Shown here piece after piece: positions 38,284 to 45,985 of a stretch of DNA of 64,000 nt. Each line of letters begins with the position of its first letter. Position 1 is the stretch's first letter. This DNA is from an uncultured Granulosicoccaceae bacterium (lineage in GTDB: Bacteria > Pseudomonadota > Gammaproteobacteria > Granulosicoccales > Granulosicoccaceae): assembly GCA_937951345.1 (NCBI GenBank), contig CALFCF010000009.1, positions 113,767 through 177,766 of the forward strand, given 5' to 3'. The translations under genes and the position numbers were made by a program. Under the pieces are notes generated by a model that was not told the origin of the DNA, ran no database searches, and was given only the letters and a program-made list of their open reading frames with translations.

Positions 38284-38351
38284 CGGTTGTTTTTCCGGTA
38301 ACAGTTGTGGTCTGTTATGGTCAGTTCTGGGCGGACTGGTTATAAGCGCTG

Positions 38352-38717
38352 TTAGCTGAAAGTCAGCAGGTTCCGGATTTCGATCACACCGTCCACTGTT
38401 GCCGCTACGTTTTCTGCAAGCTGACGTTCAAGTGGTGTATCCACAGATCCGCGCAGCGTAACGATGCCGTTGTTTGACGTCACAGCTACGCGCGTCGCAT
38501 CGATTCGGGACTCATCTGCAATGGCGTGCAGAATTTTGCGTTGCAGTTGCATGTCCTGCTGGCTGGTAGATTGTACCAGGATCGGCGTATTGTTCGCGTT
38601 GCCGGTTGTTGGTTTGGTTGTTGGTTTGGTTGTCGCGCAACCTGTCATAAAAAGACAGACCATCATTATTGAAGGCCAGATAATCTTTTTAACTGCTGAG
38701 GATGGCGATGGATGCAT
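38352..38717 (-). CDS. BON-domain lipoprotein
   Basis: A 121-residue lipoprotein: signal peptide with lipobox LFMTGC (C27), a Thr/Pro/Lys linker, then one BON domain (about 55-120) with DATRVAVTSNNGIVTLRGSV and the closing VIEIRNLL. BON domains bind phospholipid and act at the outer membrane in stress. No ribosome-binding site is visible before the ATG; instead a 15-bp tandem repeat starts 3 bp upstream. Confidence 0.82.
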   Translation of the reverse strand: MHPSPSSAVKKIIWPSIMMVCLFMTGCATTKPTTKPTTGNANNTPILVQSTSQQDMQLQRKILHAIADESRIDATRVAVTSNNGIVTLRGSVDTPLERQLAENVAATVDGVIEIRNLLTFS

Positions 38718-38719
38718 AT

Positions 38720-38764
38720 AATTGTTTATCAGGCAATTGTTTATCAGGCAATTGATTATCAGGC
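38720..38764. repeat. 15-bp tandem repeat, three units, upstream of BON gene
   Basis: AATTGTTTATCAGGC occurs twice exactly, then once with one change. It lies where the leader and ribosome-binding site of the BON gene should be, so unit number may affect translation. Confidence 0.8.
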
Positions 38765-38934
38765 TTTGATAATTTTCTAAGTTTACGTTCTTGTTTTATT
38801 CAATAAAAAATATAAATTTAGTAGGTAAACCGTTAACTATGAATAAATTTTATTGTTAGTGATCGGCGGTTGAACTAACGGTGTTGCAAATCTTGTTGTG
38901 CGTCTCACGCTTTCTGGGTGTTATTGCATTTGAG

Positions 38935-38998
38935 TTCAATTGAATTTATTTTCGATCGAATTTATTTTCAATTGAACTTATTTCCAATCGAATTTATT
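38935..38998. repeat. 16-bp tandem repeat, four units with palindromic cores
   Basis: Units TTCAATTGAATTTATT, TTCGATCGAATTTATT, TTCAATTGAACTTATT and TCCAATCGAATTTATT are head to tail. The first three contain a perfect 10-bp TTCRATYGAA palindrome, which resembles a cluster of protein-binding sites. Confidence 0.8.
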
Positions 38999-39366
38999 TA
39001 AACTCATTTGTATTTATTTGGTTTCAAGTATGTTCGATTGTTGGTCCGTTTAGTTACAACACGCCAGTATCAACATACCGGTAAAAGACCATTCCCTTGT
39101 TAACACAAACTAACACAAACGCATTTTAGTAATACAAATGTTTTCAACTGAACGGCCAACAGTCGCCTGTTGAAAATGACAAGCAGCACACGAACGCTGT
39201 TGTCTCGACTAAAAGCGACAAAACACGCAAAAATTTCTGCCGCTGCAAGCGATCTCACCAACAAGCATATATATTTACCACGTTATACTCAACTGTGCGA
39301 AGGATTGGAAATCTCGGTCCCCACTTGCAATGGCTACCTAAATGCACGGATTCGCGCGAGATCCAG

Positions 39367-39819
39367 ATGAAAAACGGCGTAAAAATCTTACTTCTTTTGC
39401 TGGTTTTGACCGGTGTAACGGGAGCTGCACTGCTCAGTATTGATAATTTGAATGGTAAGGCTTGCCCGGCTGTTGCATCGATACCTGTGTGCTATGTGGT
39501 GTTGGCGGCCTATTTATTGATCCTGATTGGCGTCATGCGCGCGGGCGCCAGCGGTGTGCTGTCTCGCCAGCCACCCGGATTTTTGGGCTCAATCAGTCTG
39601 TTTAGTTTGTTCGGCCTGGGATGGTGGATAGCGTTCGCAATCGCTTTGGTCGCATCGTTCGCAGAAGCCTCGAGCGAGACGCCGGTTTGCCCGCAGTCCA
39701 CTGCCTCCACTGCCGAAGCCGCTAGCTGGCTGGCGTCCGTTCCTCGTTGTTATCTTTCTGCGCTGTTGTTGTTGCTAATTTTGCTTTTCTACTGGTTGCT
39801 CAACAGACTGAACAGGTAG
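39367..39819 (+). CDS. Small membrane protein with internally duplicated Cys-loop hairpins
   Basis: A 150-residue protein with four TM helices. The two halves repeat: helix, a loop with a CP and a second Cys, then helix. ASIPVCYVVLAAYLLILI (37-54) aligns with ASVPRCYLSALLLLLILL (123-140), and CP at 33-34 pairs with CP at 108-109. Four cysteines (33, 42, 108, 128) therefore lie in two equivalent loops, probably periplasmic. The family is not recognised. The ATG at 39367 follows a weak GAGATCC site. Function unknown; redox or disulfide chemistry is a guess. Confidence 0.65.
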   Translation: MKNGVKILLLLLVLTGVTGAALLSIDNLNGKACPAVASIPVCYVVLAAYLLILIGVMRAGASGVLSRQPPGFLGSISLFSLFGLGWWIAFAIALVASFAEASSETPVCPQSTASTAEAASWLASVPRCYLSALLLLLILLFYWLLNRLNR

Positions 39820-39968
39820 CCTGTTTGAACCTTTGTTTGAATGTTGTTTGATCCTAAAGTATCTGCTCTCTTAAATCTTCCATGGCGGATTTAAAGTAGC
39901 CTGGCACGACTCTTAAGGTGCGCGGAACTGTAAAAACAGAACAACTGAGGATATCTGGATAACCAGGC

Positions 39969-39996
39969 CTGAATAACAGAGTCTGAATAACAGAGT
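39969..39996. repeat. 14-bp direct duplication
   Basis: CTGAATAACAGAGT is present twice in tandem in the gap between the membrane protein gene and the DUF302 gene. Confidence 0.7.
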
Positions 39997-40015
39997 AAAC
40001 AGGAGCCAAAAATCG

Positions 40016-40429
40016 CTAGGCGACGACTTCTGTTGCTATCGACTTAAGCGCGTTACTCATTGTCTCAAACAGTTCATCGCAACCTGTTACACCGTGAAAC
40101 GATTTCAGGTGCAACGGATCGACCCAGCTGAGTGCGGTTCTTCCGTTGGCACTTGCGCTTGCCATCATTTTCATCGGTAGATCGAGCGCCATGCTGTTCG
40201 ACGCTTGCATCAGTGGTGTGCCGAGTTTTGGATTGCCGAATATTACAACCTGTGTCGCCGGTAACTCCAGATCCACTTTTTTTGCATTGGCGGAATGATC
40301 GATACGGGCGGCAACGCCTAATCCTCTATCAGTTAGTGCTGCGACCAATTTATCCATCAATTGGTCGACATCGTGAGTACTTTCTATCGTGTAAATGCCG
40401 TTGCTAAGTTCAGGATTTTCGCCAGTCAT
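40016..40429 (-). CDS. DUF302 protein
   Basis: A 137-residue soluble protein. STHDVDQLMDKLVAALTDRG, VVIFGNPKLGTPLMQ and ALDLPMKMMAS are the DUF302 blocks, in a compact alpha/beta fold that fills the whole chain. The family often occurs with sulfur, heavy-metal or redox genes, but has no assigned reaction. ATG at 40429 has a GAGTGA site; the frame extends four codons to a GTG. It is last in a leftward run with DUF2892 and Crp/Fnr genes. Confidence 0.87.
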   Translation of the reverse strand: MTGENPELSNGIYTIESTHDVDQLMDKLVAALTDRGLGVAARIDHSANAKKVDLELPATQVVIFGNPKLGTPLMQASNSMALDLPMKMMASASANGRTALSWVDPLHLKSFHGVTGCDELFETMSNALKSIATEVVA

Positions 40430-40641
40430 TTTTGCTATCACTCAAATTGGATAAATGCTACTACAGAAAACAGTAGCACTTATCAGACAGATATTCGAAC
40501 CCGTGGTTCAGTTGCAAGGGCCGTTTCGGTACAACCTCGCGCTCAGGTATCGAAGGCTCATGGTTAAATATAGCCGTTGCTAAGCCTTTGTTAACAAACG
40601 CTTTAACTGAATTTAGTGGGTGATAGCTTGAGGTTAGCGAA

Positions 40642-40851
40642 TTAGCCCTTGAAAGAACTTATTCCAAACAGCTTAAATAGCGGACAAAAATTAATCAGCG
40701 CTGTGCCGATAAAAACAAGTCCGGCTATAAGCGCTACCATCCCAACTGTGCCACCCAGTCCGGCACCTAACACCCCCCACAGGGCCAGGGCAGACCCACC
40801 GACCAGGCGGATGATTTTATCTGTAGAACCTACGTTGCGTGCAAGTGCCAT
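40642..40851 (-). CDS. DUF2892 (YgaP-type) inner-membrane protein
   Basis: A 69-residue protein with two TM helices. The N-terminal RNVGSTDKIIRLVGGSALAL and C-terminal NFCPLFKLFGIS match DUF2892, the membrane part of YgaP rhodanese, found alone here without the sulfurtransferase domain. Its gene lies 125 bp after a Crp/Fnr regulator, an arrangement common in proteobacteria where the regulator controls the small membrane protein. Confidence 0.88.
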   Translation of the reverse strand: MALARNVGSTDKIIRLVGGSALALWGVLGAGLGGTVGMVALIAGLVFIGTALINFCPLFKLFGISSFKG

Positions 40852-40976
40852 TATTGTGACCTCAGTGTAGTGTGAAAGGCTGTCAGCTTAAGGGAATCTG
40901 ACTGTCTGCCTCCGTAACTTAGTCACGTAAATTCGCGTCGTACCCGCGAACGTGCATCACCATCAGTCTACTTTCA

Positions 40977-41615
40977 TTATTCGCGATAGAGGGTCTGCTC
41001 TTTCAACCCGGTGATATCGCTTATTTGGATTTCCCCGCGACTTCGTTGTAATAGCCCCAGCTTTTCAAAGGCCGCCAGTCGACGACTGACAACTTCTCGT
41101 GCGGTACCTACCTCGATTGCCAATTCCTCGTGTGTTAGCTGCAACTTCATTTTAGATCGAGATAGGTTGTATCGGCTTAAGAGTACTGTAGCCAGTCGTT
41201 GGTCGATGGTGGTAGTCGATAGTTCGTTCATGCGATCAATCACGGTTGTCAAGCGTTCACAAAACCCGTTGAACACAAATTGTCTGAATACTTCGGAATG
41301 ATTCAAGGCGTTAGAAAAATCGGATTTTGCGATAAGACATATATTGAGAGCAGTTTCTGCAGTTGCTTGTACCGAGTAGCTATTGTTACCCAAGAGGCAT
41401 GCAGTCGTTAACACACACGACTCCCCCGCAGCAATTCGGTAAAGCATCAGTTGCTGGCCATTTTGCGCCAGCATTTCAACCCGAACCTGTCCTGTTTCAA
41501 CGTATACGAAATGTTTGCAGCTATCCCCTGGCTTAAACAAACTCGTATCAGCCGGTACTTCATTAAACTGCGCATTTTGTGAGGACAATAGTTGCTTAAG
41601 TGTTACTTGATCCAT
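40977..41615 (-). CDS. Crp/Fnr-family transcription regulator
   Basis: A 212-residue regulator: cyclic-nucleotide-like beta-roll (about 15-125), dimer helix, and winged helix-turn-helix with LTHEELAIEVGTAREVVSRR (about 158-177), the recognition region. The Arg/Ser pair needed for cAMP is absent, and the N-terminal cysteine cluster of Fnr is absent too. Instead GESCVLTTACLLGN near 84-97 has two cysteines, as in the Crp/Fnr subgroup linked to DUF2892 and sulfur or peroxide response. It probably controls the two genes downstream. Confidence 0.87.
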   Translation of the reverse strand: MDQVTLKQLLSSQNAQFNEVPADTSLFKPGDSCKHFVYVETGQVRVEMLAQNGQQLMLYRIAAGESCVLTTACLLGNNSYSVQATAETALNICLIAKSDFSNALNHSEVFRQFVFNGFCERLTTVIDRMNELSTTTIDQRLATVLLSRYNLSRSKMKLQLTHEELAIEVGTAREVVSRRLAAFEKLGLLQRSRGEIQISDITGLKEQTLYRE

Positions 41616-41668
41616 GAGCGTCGAAGATATTGGCAGGTGGCGATTTGTCTGAATTAAATTGTGCCAGG

Positions 41669-41686
41669 AAATCAGAGGTTCCCTAG
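41669..41686. mobile_element. Family A solo right end
   Basis: AAATCAGAGGTTCCCTAG is identical over 18 bases to the right border of copy A2 (7096-7113), including the CTAG flank. The left end is missing. It covers the stop codon of the adjacent leftward gene. Confidence 0.6.
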
Positions 41687-42297
41687 TTCAAAAAGCTGAT
41701 CGACAATCTCAAGCGAGGAAAGTACCGAGGTACTTTTTGCTGATAATGAATGTATTCATCTCCATAAAGTCTGATCAATTTACGTTCTTCGAACAGGGTT
41801 CCTATGATTAGGTAAAGCGTACCGAAAACAGCGGTCCAAAAACCGAGCTGCGAGGTGGCTCCCCCCCATAGGATAAAAAAAGCCCCCGTATACAATGGGT
41901 GACGCATGTGTCTGTTAAAGCCTTCGACTTGCAAGGGCTCGGGCTGAGCGTCAGAGAGCCGCTCGCCAGTCAATAGCTGCGTTATCCCGCTAAATCGACC
42001 AAGATCGTAAGCGCGCAGCGCAAAGGCAAGTACGACGATGCCACAGAGCTGCATCATATAGCCGGCAAAGGAGGGGATACTCAGATCAAACACAGCGAAA
42101 TTACTCGTCGTGAGGACGGCGCCCCCGATCTTATAGACCAGCAGGATCTGGATTACGGCGATCAGGTTATAGGTAAAGCGATAGGCTTTGCCCAGATAAG
42201 CCTCCAGGACTTTTTGTACAGATAGCCTGGCAAGCCAGGAATGTAGCGCTGCAAATACCAGCCAGGCCAGTGCATAGACAAGTATACCGTTGCTCAT
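41683..42297 (-). CDS. NnrU/ICMT-like integral membrane methyltransferase family protein
   Basis: A 204-residue membrane protein with about five helices. The N-terminal YALAWLVFAALHSWLA resembles NnrU; the C-terminal RHMRHPLYTGAF (about 130-141) and EERKLIRLYGDEYIHYQQKV (about 168-187) are the SAM-binding signature of isoprenylcysteine carboxyl methyltransferase-like proteins. The methyl acceptor in bacteria is unknown. The stop codon lies inside the family A solo end, so the last few residues (SISFLN) may be insertion-derived. Confidence 0.8.
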   Translation of the reverse strand: MSNGILVYALAWLVFAALHSWLARLSVQKVLEAYLGKAYRFTYNLIAVIQILLVYKIGGAVLTTSNFAVFDLSIPSFAGYMMQLCGIVVLAFALRAYDLGRFSGITQLLTGERLSDAQPEPLQVEGFNRHMRHPLYTGAFFILWGGATSQLGFWTAVFGTLYLIIGTLFEERKLIRLYGDEYIHYQQKVPRYFPRLRLSISFLN

Positions 42298-42677
42298 TTG
42301 TTGTTTTGACTCTGACCTCAGTCCCGATAGTAATCATATTTTGTGAAATTGTACTGCAACAATATGGGTCCGGTGTTGTCGTAATTCATACAGCCATCGC
42401 AGAATATTCCTACGCTGTAGCCAGATCGGTTGTGCCGTATTTTACTAGAAGCCCTCTCAAAATCGAGATTGTGCGCTCAGACAAGGCTGCTCAGACAAGG
42501 CCGCCTCAGACAAGGTGTATGGCGCTCGAGCAGCGCAGTTTACACGCAGTAAATGAGCAACTGAGCGTCACTGAGCGGCACACAACGAAGGATCAGCGTA
42601 CAGGACTCGGCGTCCCCGATCGATTTTGAGACGGCTTCCAAACAATTCAACCCAGAACATACTCAGGTGTTTAAAAC
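42298..42677. other. Intergenic region with a 14-bp repeat
   Basis: The gap between the methyltransferase-like gene and msrA holds a three-unit repeat at 42475-42517 (GCTCAGACAAGGCY). A 119-residue frame spans it but has no recognisable domain and is judged spurious. Promoters for both flanking genes should lie here. Confidence 0.5.
42475..42517. repeat. 14-15-bp tandem repeat, three units
   Basis: GCTCAGACAAGGCT, GCTCAGACAAGGCC and GCCTCAGACAAGGTG are adjacent, upstream of msrA. Confidence 0.75.
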
Positions 42678-43301
42678 GTGAAAAATCTTACCCGAACTCT
42701 TTTTGGTGCAGTTTCTTTTGTCGTGCTGATGTTTACCGGTCTGCAAGTATCCAGTGCTGATCAAACGGATAAATCGGCTAAAGCCGTTTTTGCCGGTGGC
42801 TGTTTCTGGTGCATGGAAAAAGACTTTGAATCACTGGCAGGTGTGACCGATGTGATTTCAGGTTTCACTGGTGGCAAAACCGAGAACCCTACATACAATG
42901 GCGATCATCGTGGACACTATGAAGCGGTAGAGGTTACGTACAATCCTGAACAGGTGACATACGAACAGTTGCTGCAGCACTTCTGGGTTAATGTCGACCC
43001 GTTCGATGACAAGGGTCAATTTTGCGATAAAGGCCACGAGTATTTGAGTGCTATTTTCGTTGCTGATGATGACCAGCGTTCGCTTGCAGAAGCATCACTC
43101 GCCGTTGTTGAAAAACGATTCGCGGATAAAAAAATTGTTACACCGATATTGCCACTGTCGACATTTTACCCTATTGCAGGCGATGAGAGTTTTCACCAGG
43201 ACTTTTACAAGAAAAGCCCAATCCGGTACAACAGTTATCGCTGGGCCTGCGGACGTGATCGCCGACTGCGCGATGTCTGGGGTGACGATGCGACTGTATA
43301 A
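42678..43301 (+). CDS. msrA: Peptide methionine sulfoxide reductase, exported
   Basis: A 207-residue reductase for methionine-S-sulfoxide. GCFWC (41-45) holds the catalytic Cys42; later blocks VTDVISGFTGG, YNGDHRGHYEAVEV and HFWVNVDPFDDKGQFCDKG are typical, and the latter plus RWACG (about 196) provide likely resolving cysteines. A signal peptide (1-27, cut near SSA) sends it to the periplasm. The start is GTG with AGGTG upstream. A periplasmic MsrA beside redox-related genes suggests envelope repair after oxidative damage. Confidence 0.92.
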   Translation: MKNLTRTLFGAVSFVVLMFTGLQVSSADQTDKSAKAVFAGGCFWCMEKDFESLAGVTDVISGFTGGKTENPTYNGDHRGHYEAVEVTYNPEQVTYEQLLQHFWVNVDPFDDKGQFCDKGHEYLSAIFVADDDQRSLAEASLAVVEKRFADKKIVTPILPLSTFYPIAGDESFHQDFYKKSPIRYNSYRWACGRDRRLRDVWGDDATV

Positions 43302-43426
43302 AGAAGATGTAAAGACTGTGTAGTGACCATGCGGTGATCGCTCAGTGAGCCGTTTGTAGTCTCTCGTCTCTGACGCTCGTATAACGTTTTCGCGTGTGCA
43401 AAGTTACAGGATTTTTGTAGTGGTGA

Positions 43427-44830
43427 TCATAGGTCAAATCCTTCCTGACGCAGATCACCGCAGACGCGATCCATTGATTGTCTGAGCATTGATACCAGCT
43501 CGTCTACTTCAGTTCGTGTAATGGTCAGCGGTGGTGACAAGACATTGAGGTTGCCAACCGGTCTGACCAGCAAGCCCAGTTCTTCGGCAGCGTTGGATAT
43601 ACGCTTGCCTATGTTAACTTCTGCGGGCAGTTCTTCACGTGTTTCCTTGTCAGCAACATTCACTACACAGGCCATCAAATGCATGCCGCGAATATCGCCT
43701 ACCGTTGGCATGTCTTTCAGTGTGCCAACCTGCTCCATAAAGTAGGGTCCTATATCATCACGGACTCGTCCTGGTAAGTTTTCACGTTCCATTATCTCTA
43801 TATTTTTGAGCGCGGCCGCGCAGGCCACCGGGTGGCCGGAGTATGTATATCCATTGGTGAACAGTCGGTCATACCCGGCTTCTGCGACAACCTCGTAAAT
43901 AGCATCCGAGACCAGAACAGCCCCGAGTGGCTGATAGCCAGAGGTTATACCTTTGGCTGTCACTATTGCATCCGGTTGGATACCGAAGACATCAAGTGAT
44001 GCGAACCAGGCACCGACCCGGCCAAAGCCCGTAACTACTTCATCGGCGACGTAAAGAATGCCATGCTGGCGGCAAAGCTCATGTGTTTCAGTGATGTAAC
44101 GTCGTGGTGGCACGACCACTCCACCGGCGCCAAGAATGGGTTCGGCGAAGTGAGCAGCGATGTTTTCAGGGCCTTCACGCTCTATTGTTTCTGCAAATTC
44201 ATCGATCAACCATTGTTCGAAGTCTGCTTCACTGACACCTTCGGGTGGACGATAAGAATTGGGCTCACTGACGTAAACAATCAGATCGGTATCGTAGTGA
44301 AATTCGGGCATGCGGTCGGCGGGCTTACCGGTCATGGATTGCGTCAGATAAGTTGAGCCGTGATAGGAGCCGCGACGAGTAATTATTTTTTTTCGCGACT
44401 TCTGATTTTTGCAACCCCAGTAATAATGTGCAAGGCGCACCATACTGTCGTTGGCTGTCGAACCACCGCAGGTGAGCATGACCCGGTTCAGATCGCCTGG
44501 CGACAGCTCAGCGAGTTTGGCACTCAGTAAAGCAGCCGGTGCATTACCGACATCGACAAACGGATTGGCATAGGCGAGTTCACGCGCCTGTTCAGCGATT
44601 GCATCAACGATCTCGTCGCGACCGTAACCAACGTTCATACACCATAGTCCACCTACGCCATCCAGATAGCGCTTACCACTGGCATCATAGGTATAGACAC
44701 CTTCAGCACGCGTCAATATCAACGACCCTTCGTCCTTGAAACTATCGAAATGTGTCCATGGGTGAAAAAAGTGGCGTCGATCACTTTCCCAGACGACATT
44801 ATCAAAATTATTTTGTGTTTCTACTGCCAT
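43427..44830 (-). CDS. Class III PLP aminotransferase (polyamine/omega-amino acid type)
   Basis: A 467-residue aminotransferase. HPWTHFDSFKDEGSLILTRA, GLWCMNVGYGRDEIVDA (about 61-77), ADEVVTGFGR (262-271, D263 binding the pyridine ring) and the Schiff-base lysine K293 in TAKGITSGYQPLG are present. The N-terminal signature resembles polyamine:pyruvate (SpuC) and beta-alanine:pyruvate enzymes, so the amino donor is probably putrescine or another omega-amine. It is a single gene with AT-rich DNA upstream. Confidence 0.87.
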   Translation of the reverse strand: MAVETQNNFDNVVWESDRRHFFHPWTHFDSFKDEGSLILTRAEGVYTYDASGKRYLDGVGGLWCMNVGYGRDEIVDAIAEQARELAYANPFVDVGNAPAALLSAKLAELSPGDLNRVMLTCGGSTANDSMVRLAHYYWGCKNQKSRKKIITRRGSYHGSTYLTQSMTGKPADRMPEFHYDTDLIVYVSEPNSYRPPEGVSEADFEQWLIDEFAETIEREGPENIAAHFAEPILGAGGVVVPPRRYITETHELCRQHGILYVADEVVTGFGRVGAWFASLDVFGIQPDAIVTAKGITSGYQPLGAVLVSDAIYEVVAEAGYDRLFTNGYTYSGHPVACAAALKNIEIMERENLPGRVRDDIGPYFMEQVGTLKDMPTVGDIRGMHLMACVVNVADKETREELPAEVNIGKRISNAAEELGLLVRPVGNLNVLSPPLTITRTEVDELVSMLRQSMDRVCGDLRQEGFDL

Positions 44831-45064
44831 GTTTAATCCGTTTTTCCAGATATTTGTTATGTGATCGCTATGTGGTTCTTTTTTTCAATTGCTTTAGCGT
44901 GTGGCAAACAGTATAAGCGGTTGAATGGGTATAAACAGCTTATACAAATTAATCGATACCCGAATCGCAATTGCGGAGTCAAATTCCCGGTTAATTGGCC
45001 AATCTTGTTTTATTGTTTGGGCAATCTATCAGCAAATGGCTGGTCAATAAGCTGAACTATGGTG

Positions 45065-45985
45065 TTACTGTTGCGCTCCACTGTACAGAAAACGCGCGGC
45101 TTTAAGTTCACTGTGTGACGGTATCCACAGGGCATCCGGCGCACTTTGATAAATTTGACTAACAAAATCCGGATCAACATTGCTGTGACGGAAGATATCC
45201 ATGTCTTTGCGCTGTTCTTCGTTGGAGTCCAGCCACACTTGAGCACTCTTGCTATCCAGACGATAGGCATGGAATCCGAAGCGGGCCTGTGGGTCTGCCG
45301 TTCGTTGATTGCCACTGACAAAAACGAGTGTGCAGGCTGACAGGCATTGCCGGTCAACATGCGTTGTCACATTGTTGCTACGCACAAACTTTGCGAGACC
45401 GCGGGCCTCAAAAATATTGCCACCGTCGCTGTCAAGTATCAGGTTGGCCGGCTTTTTTGATGTTGTCGGCAAGTTCGCCAGAAACGCTCTAAAACGACTT
45501 GTGGCTCCGATGCCGATGGTGCCTGATAGGCTGTAGATACCTTTCTCTGCATCAACCTCACTATACGTTGGATTCTCATTGGATGGATTAATCCGCAGAC
45601 CGCGCTCGGCATTGACAGTGACTTCACCGGTACGACCGGTCAGCACATCGGTTAGTGAAATCAACAAATAGATAAAAGCTACAAGTACTGCAGCATTGGC
45701 AAACACGACATCGCCGTTTGTCGCGTAGCCACCGGATTGGATACGCTGGTGTCGGTTGAGCGCCACACAAACGGTAAGTGCTAGCCCCAGATAAACTACA
45801 AACAGAATAACTAAAACGGTAATCGCCGGTAGCTGGTTCGTAGCTACTAATGGCTGTAGTACCAGTTTTTGCGCAATGAATACACAAGCTGTTGGTAGCA
45901 AAAAATTTATTAGTAATGTCCGGCGAATAGAGTGCTGTCCGAACCAGTATGATTTCAAGTAGCTGATGCAGCTATCAGGCTTCAT
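45065..45985 (-). CDS. Membrane-anchored ClpP-like serine protease
   Basis: A 306-residue protein. Three hydrophobic helices (about 25-40, 52-75, 95-115) precede a ClpP/crotonase-like domain: ILDSDGGNIFEARGLAKFVR (183-202), the nucleophile in CLSACTLVFVSG (S216 in the S-A pair), and FGFHAY with H239. This set matches the COG3904 type of predicted periplasmic peptidases. The last residues of the family's catalytic Asp are less clear. Its ATG overlaps the YcaQ stop by 4 bp, so the two genes are translationally coupled despite unrelated roles. Confidence 0.75.
   Translation of the reverse strand: MKPDSCISYLKSYWFGQHSIRRTLLINFLLPTACVFIAQKLVLQPLVATNQLPAITVLVILFVVYLGLALTVCVALNRHQRIQSGGYATNGDVVFANAAVLVAFIYLLISLTDVLTGRTGEVTVNAERGLRINPSNENPTYSEVDAEKGIYSLSGTIGIGATSRFRAFLANLPTTSKKPANLILDSDGGNIFEARGLAKFVRSNNVTTHVDRQCLSACTLVFVSGNQRTADPQARFGFHAYRLDSKSAQVWLDSNEEQRKDMDIFRHSNVDPDFVSQIYQSAPDALWIPSHSELKAARFLYSGAQQ

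Larger units (their letters stand above)
38718..39366. other. AT-rich intergenic region
   Basis: A 649-bp gap, clearly AT-richer than the surroundings, between two genes pointing away from each other. Besides the two tandem repeats it holds no convincing gene; a 66-residue frame at 39170 has no protein-like features. It could be a binding region for nucleoid proteins or a regulator. Confidence 0.5.

Noticed and set aside
38935..38998. CRISPR-like array
   Set aside because: The 16-bp units abut one another with no spacers, and no cas genes are present.
39170..39370. 66-residue frame before the Cys-loop membrane protein
   Set aside because: No ribosome-binding site, no domain, overlaps the chosen start region of the next gene.
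42270..42629. 119-residue frame upstream of msrA
   Set aside because: It overlaps the start of the opposite-strand methyltransferase-like gene, crosses a tandem repeat and has no domain or ribosome-binding site.
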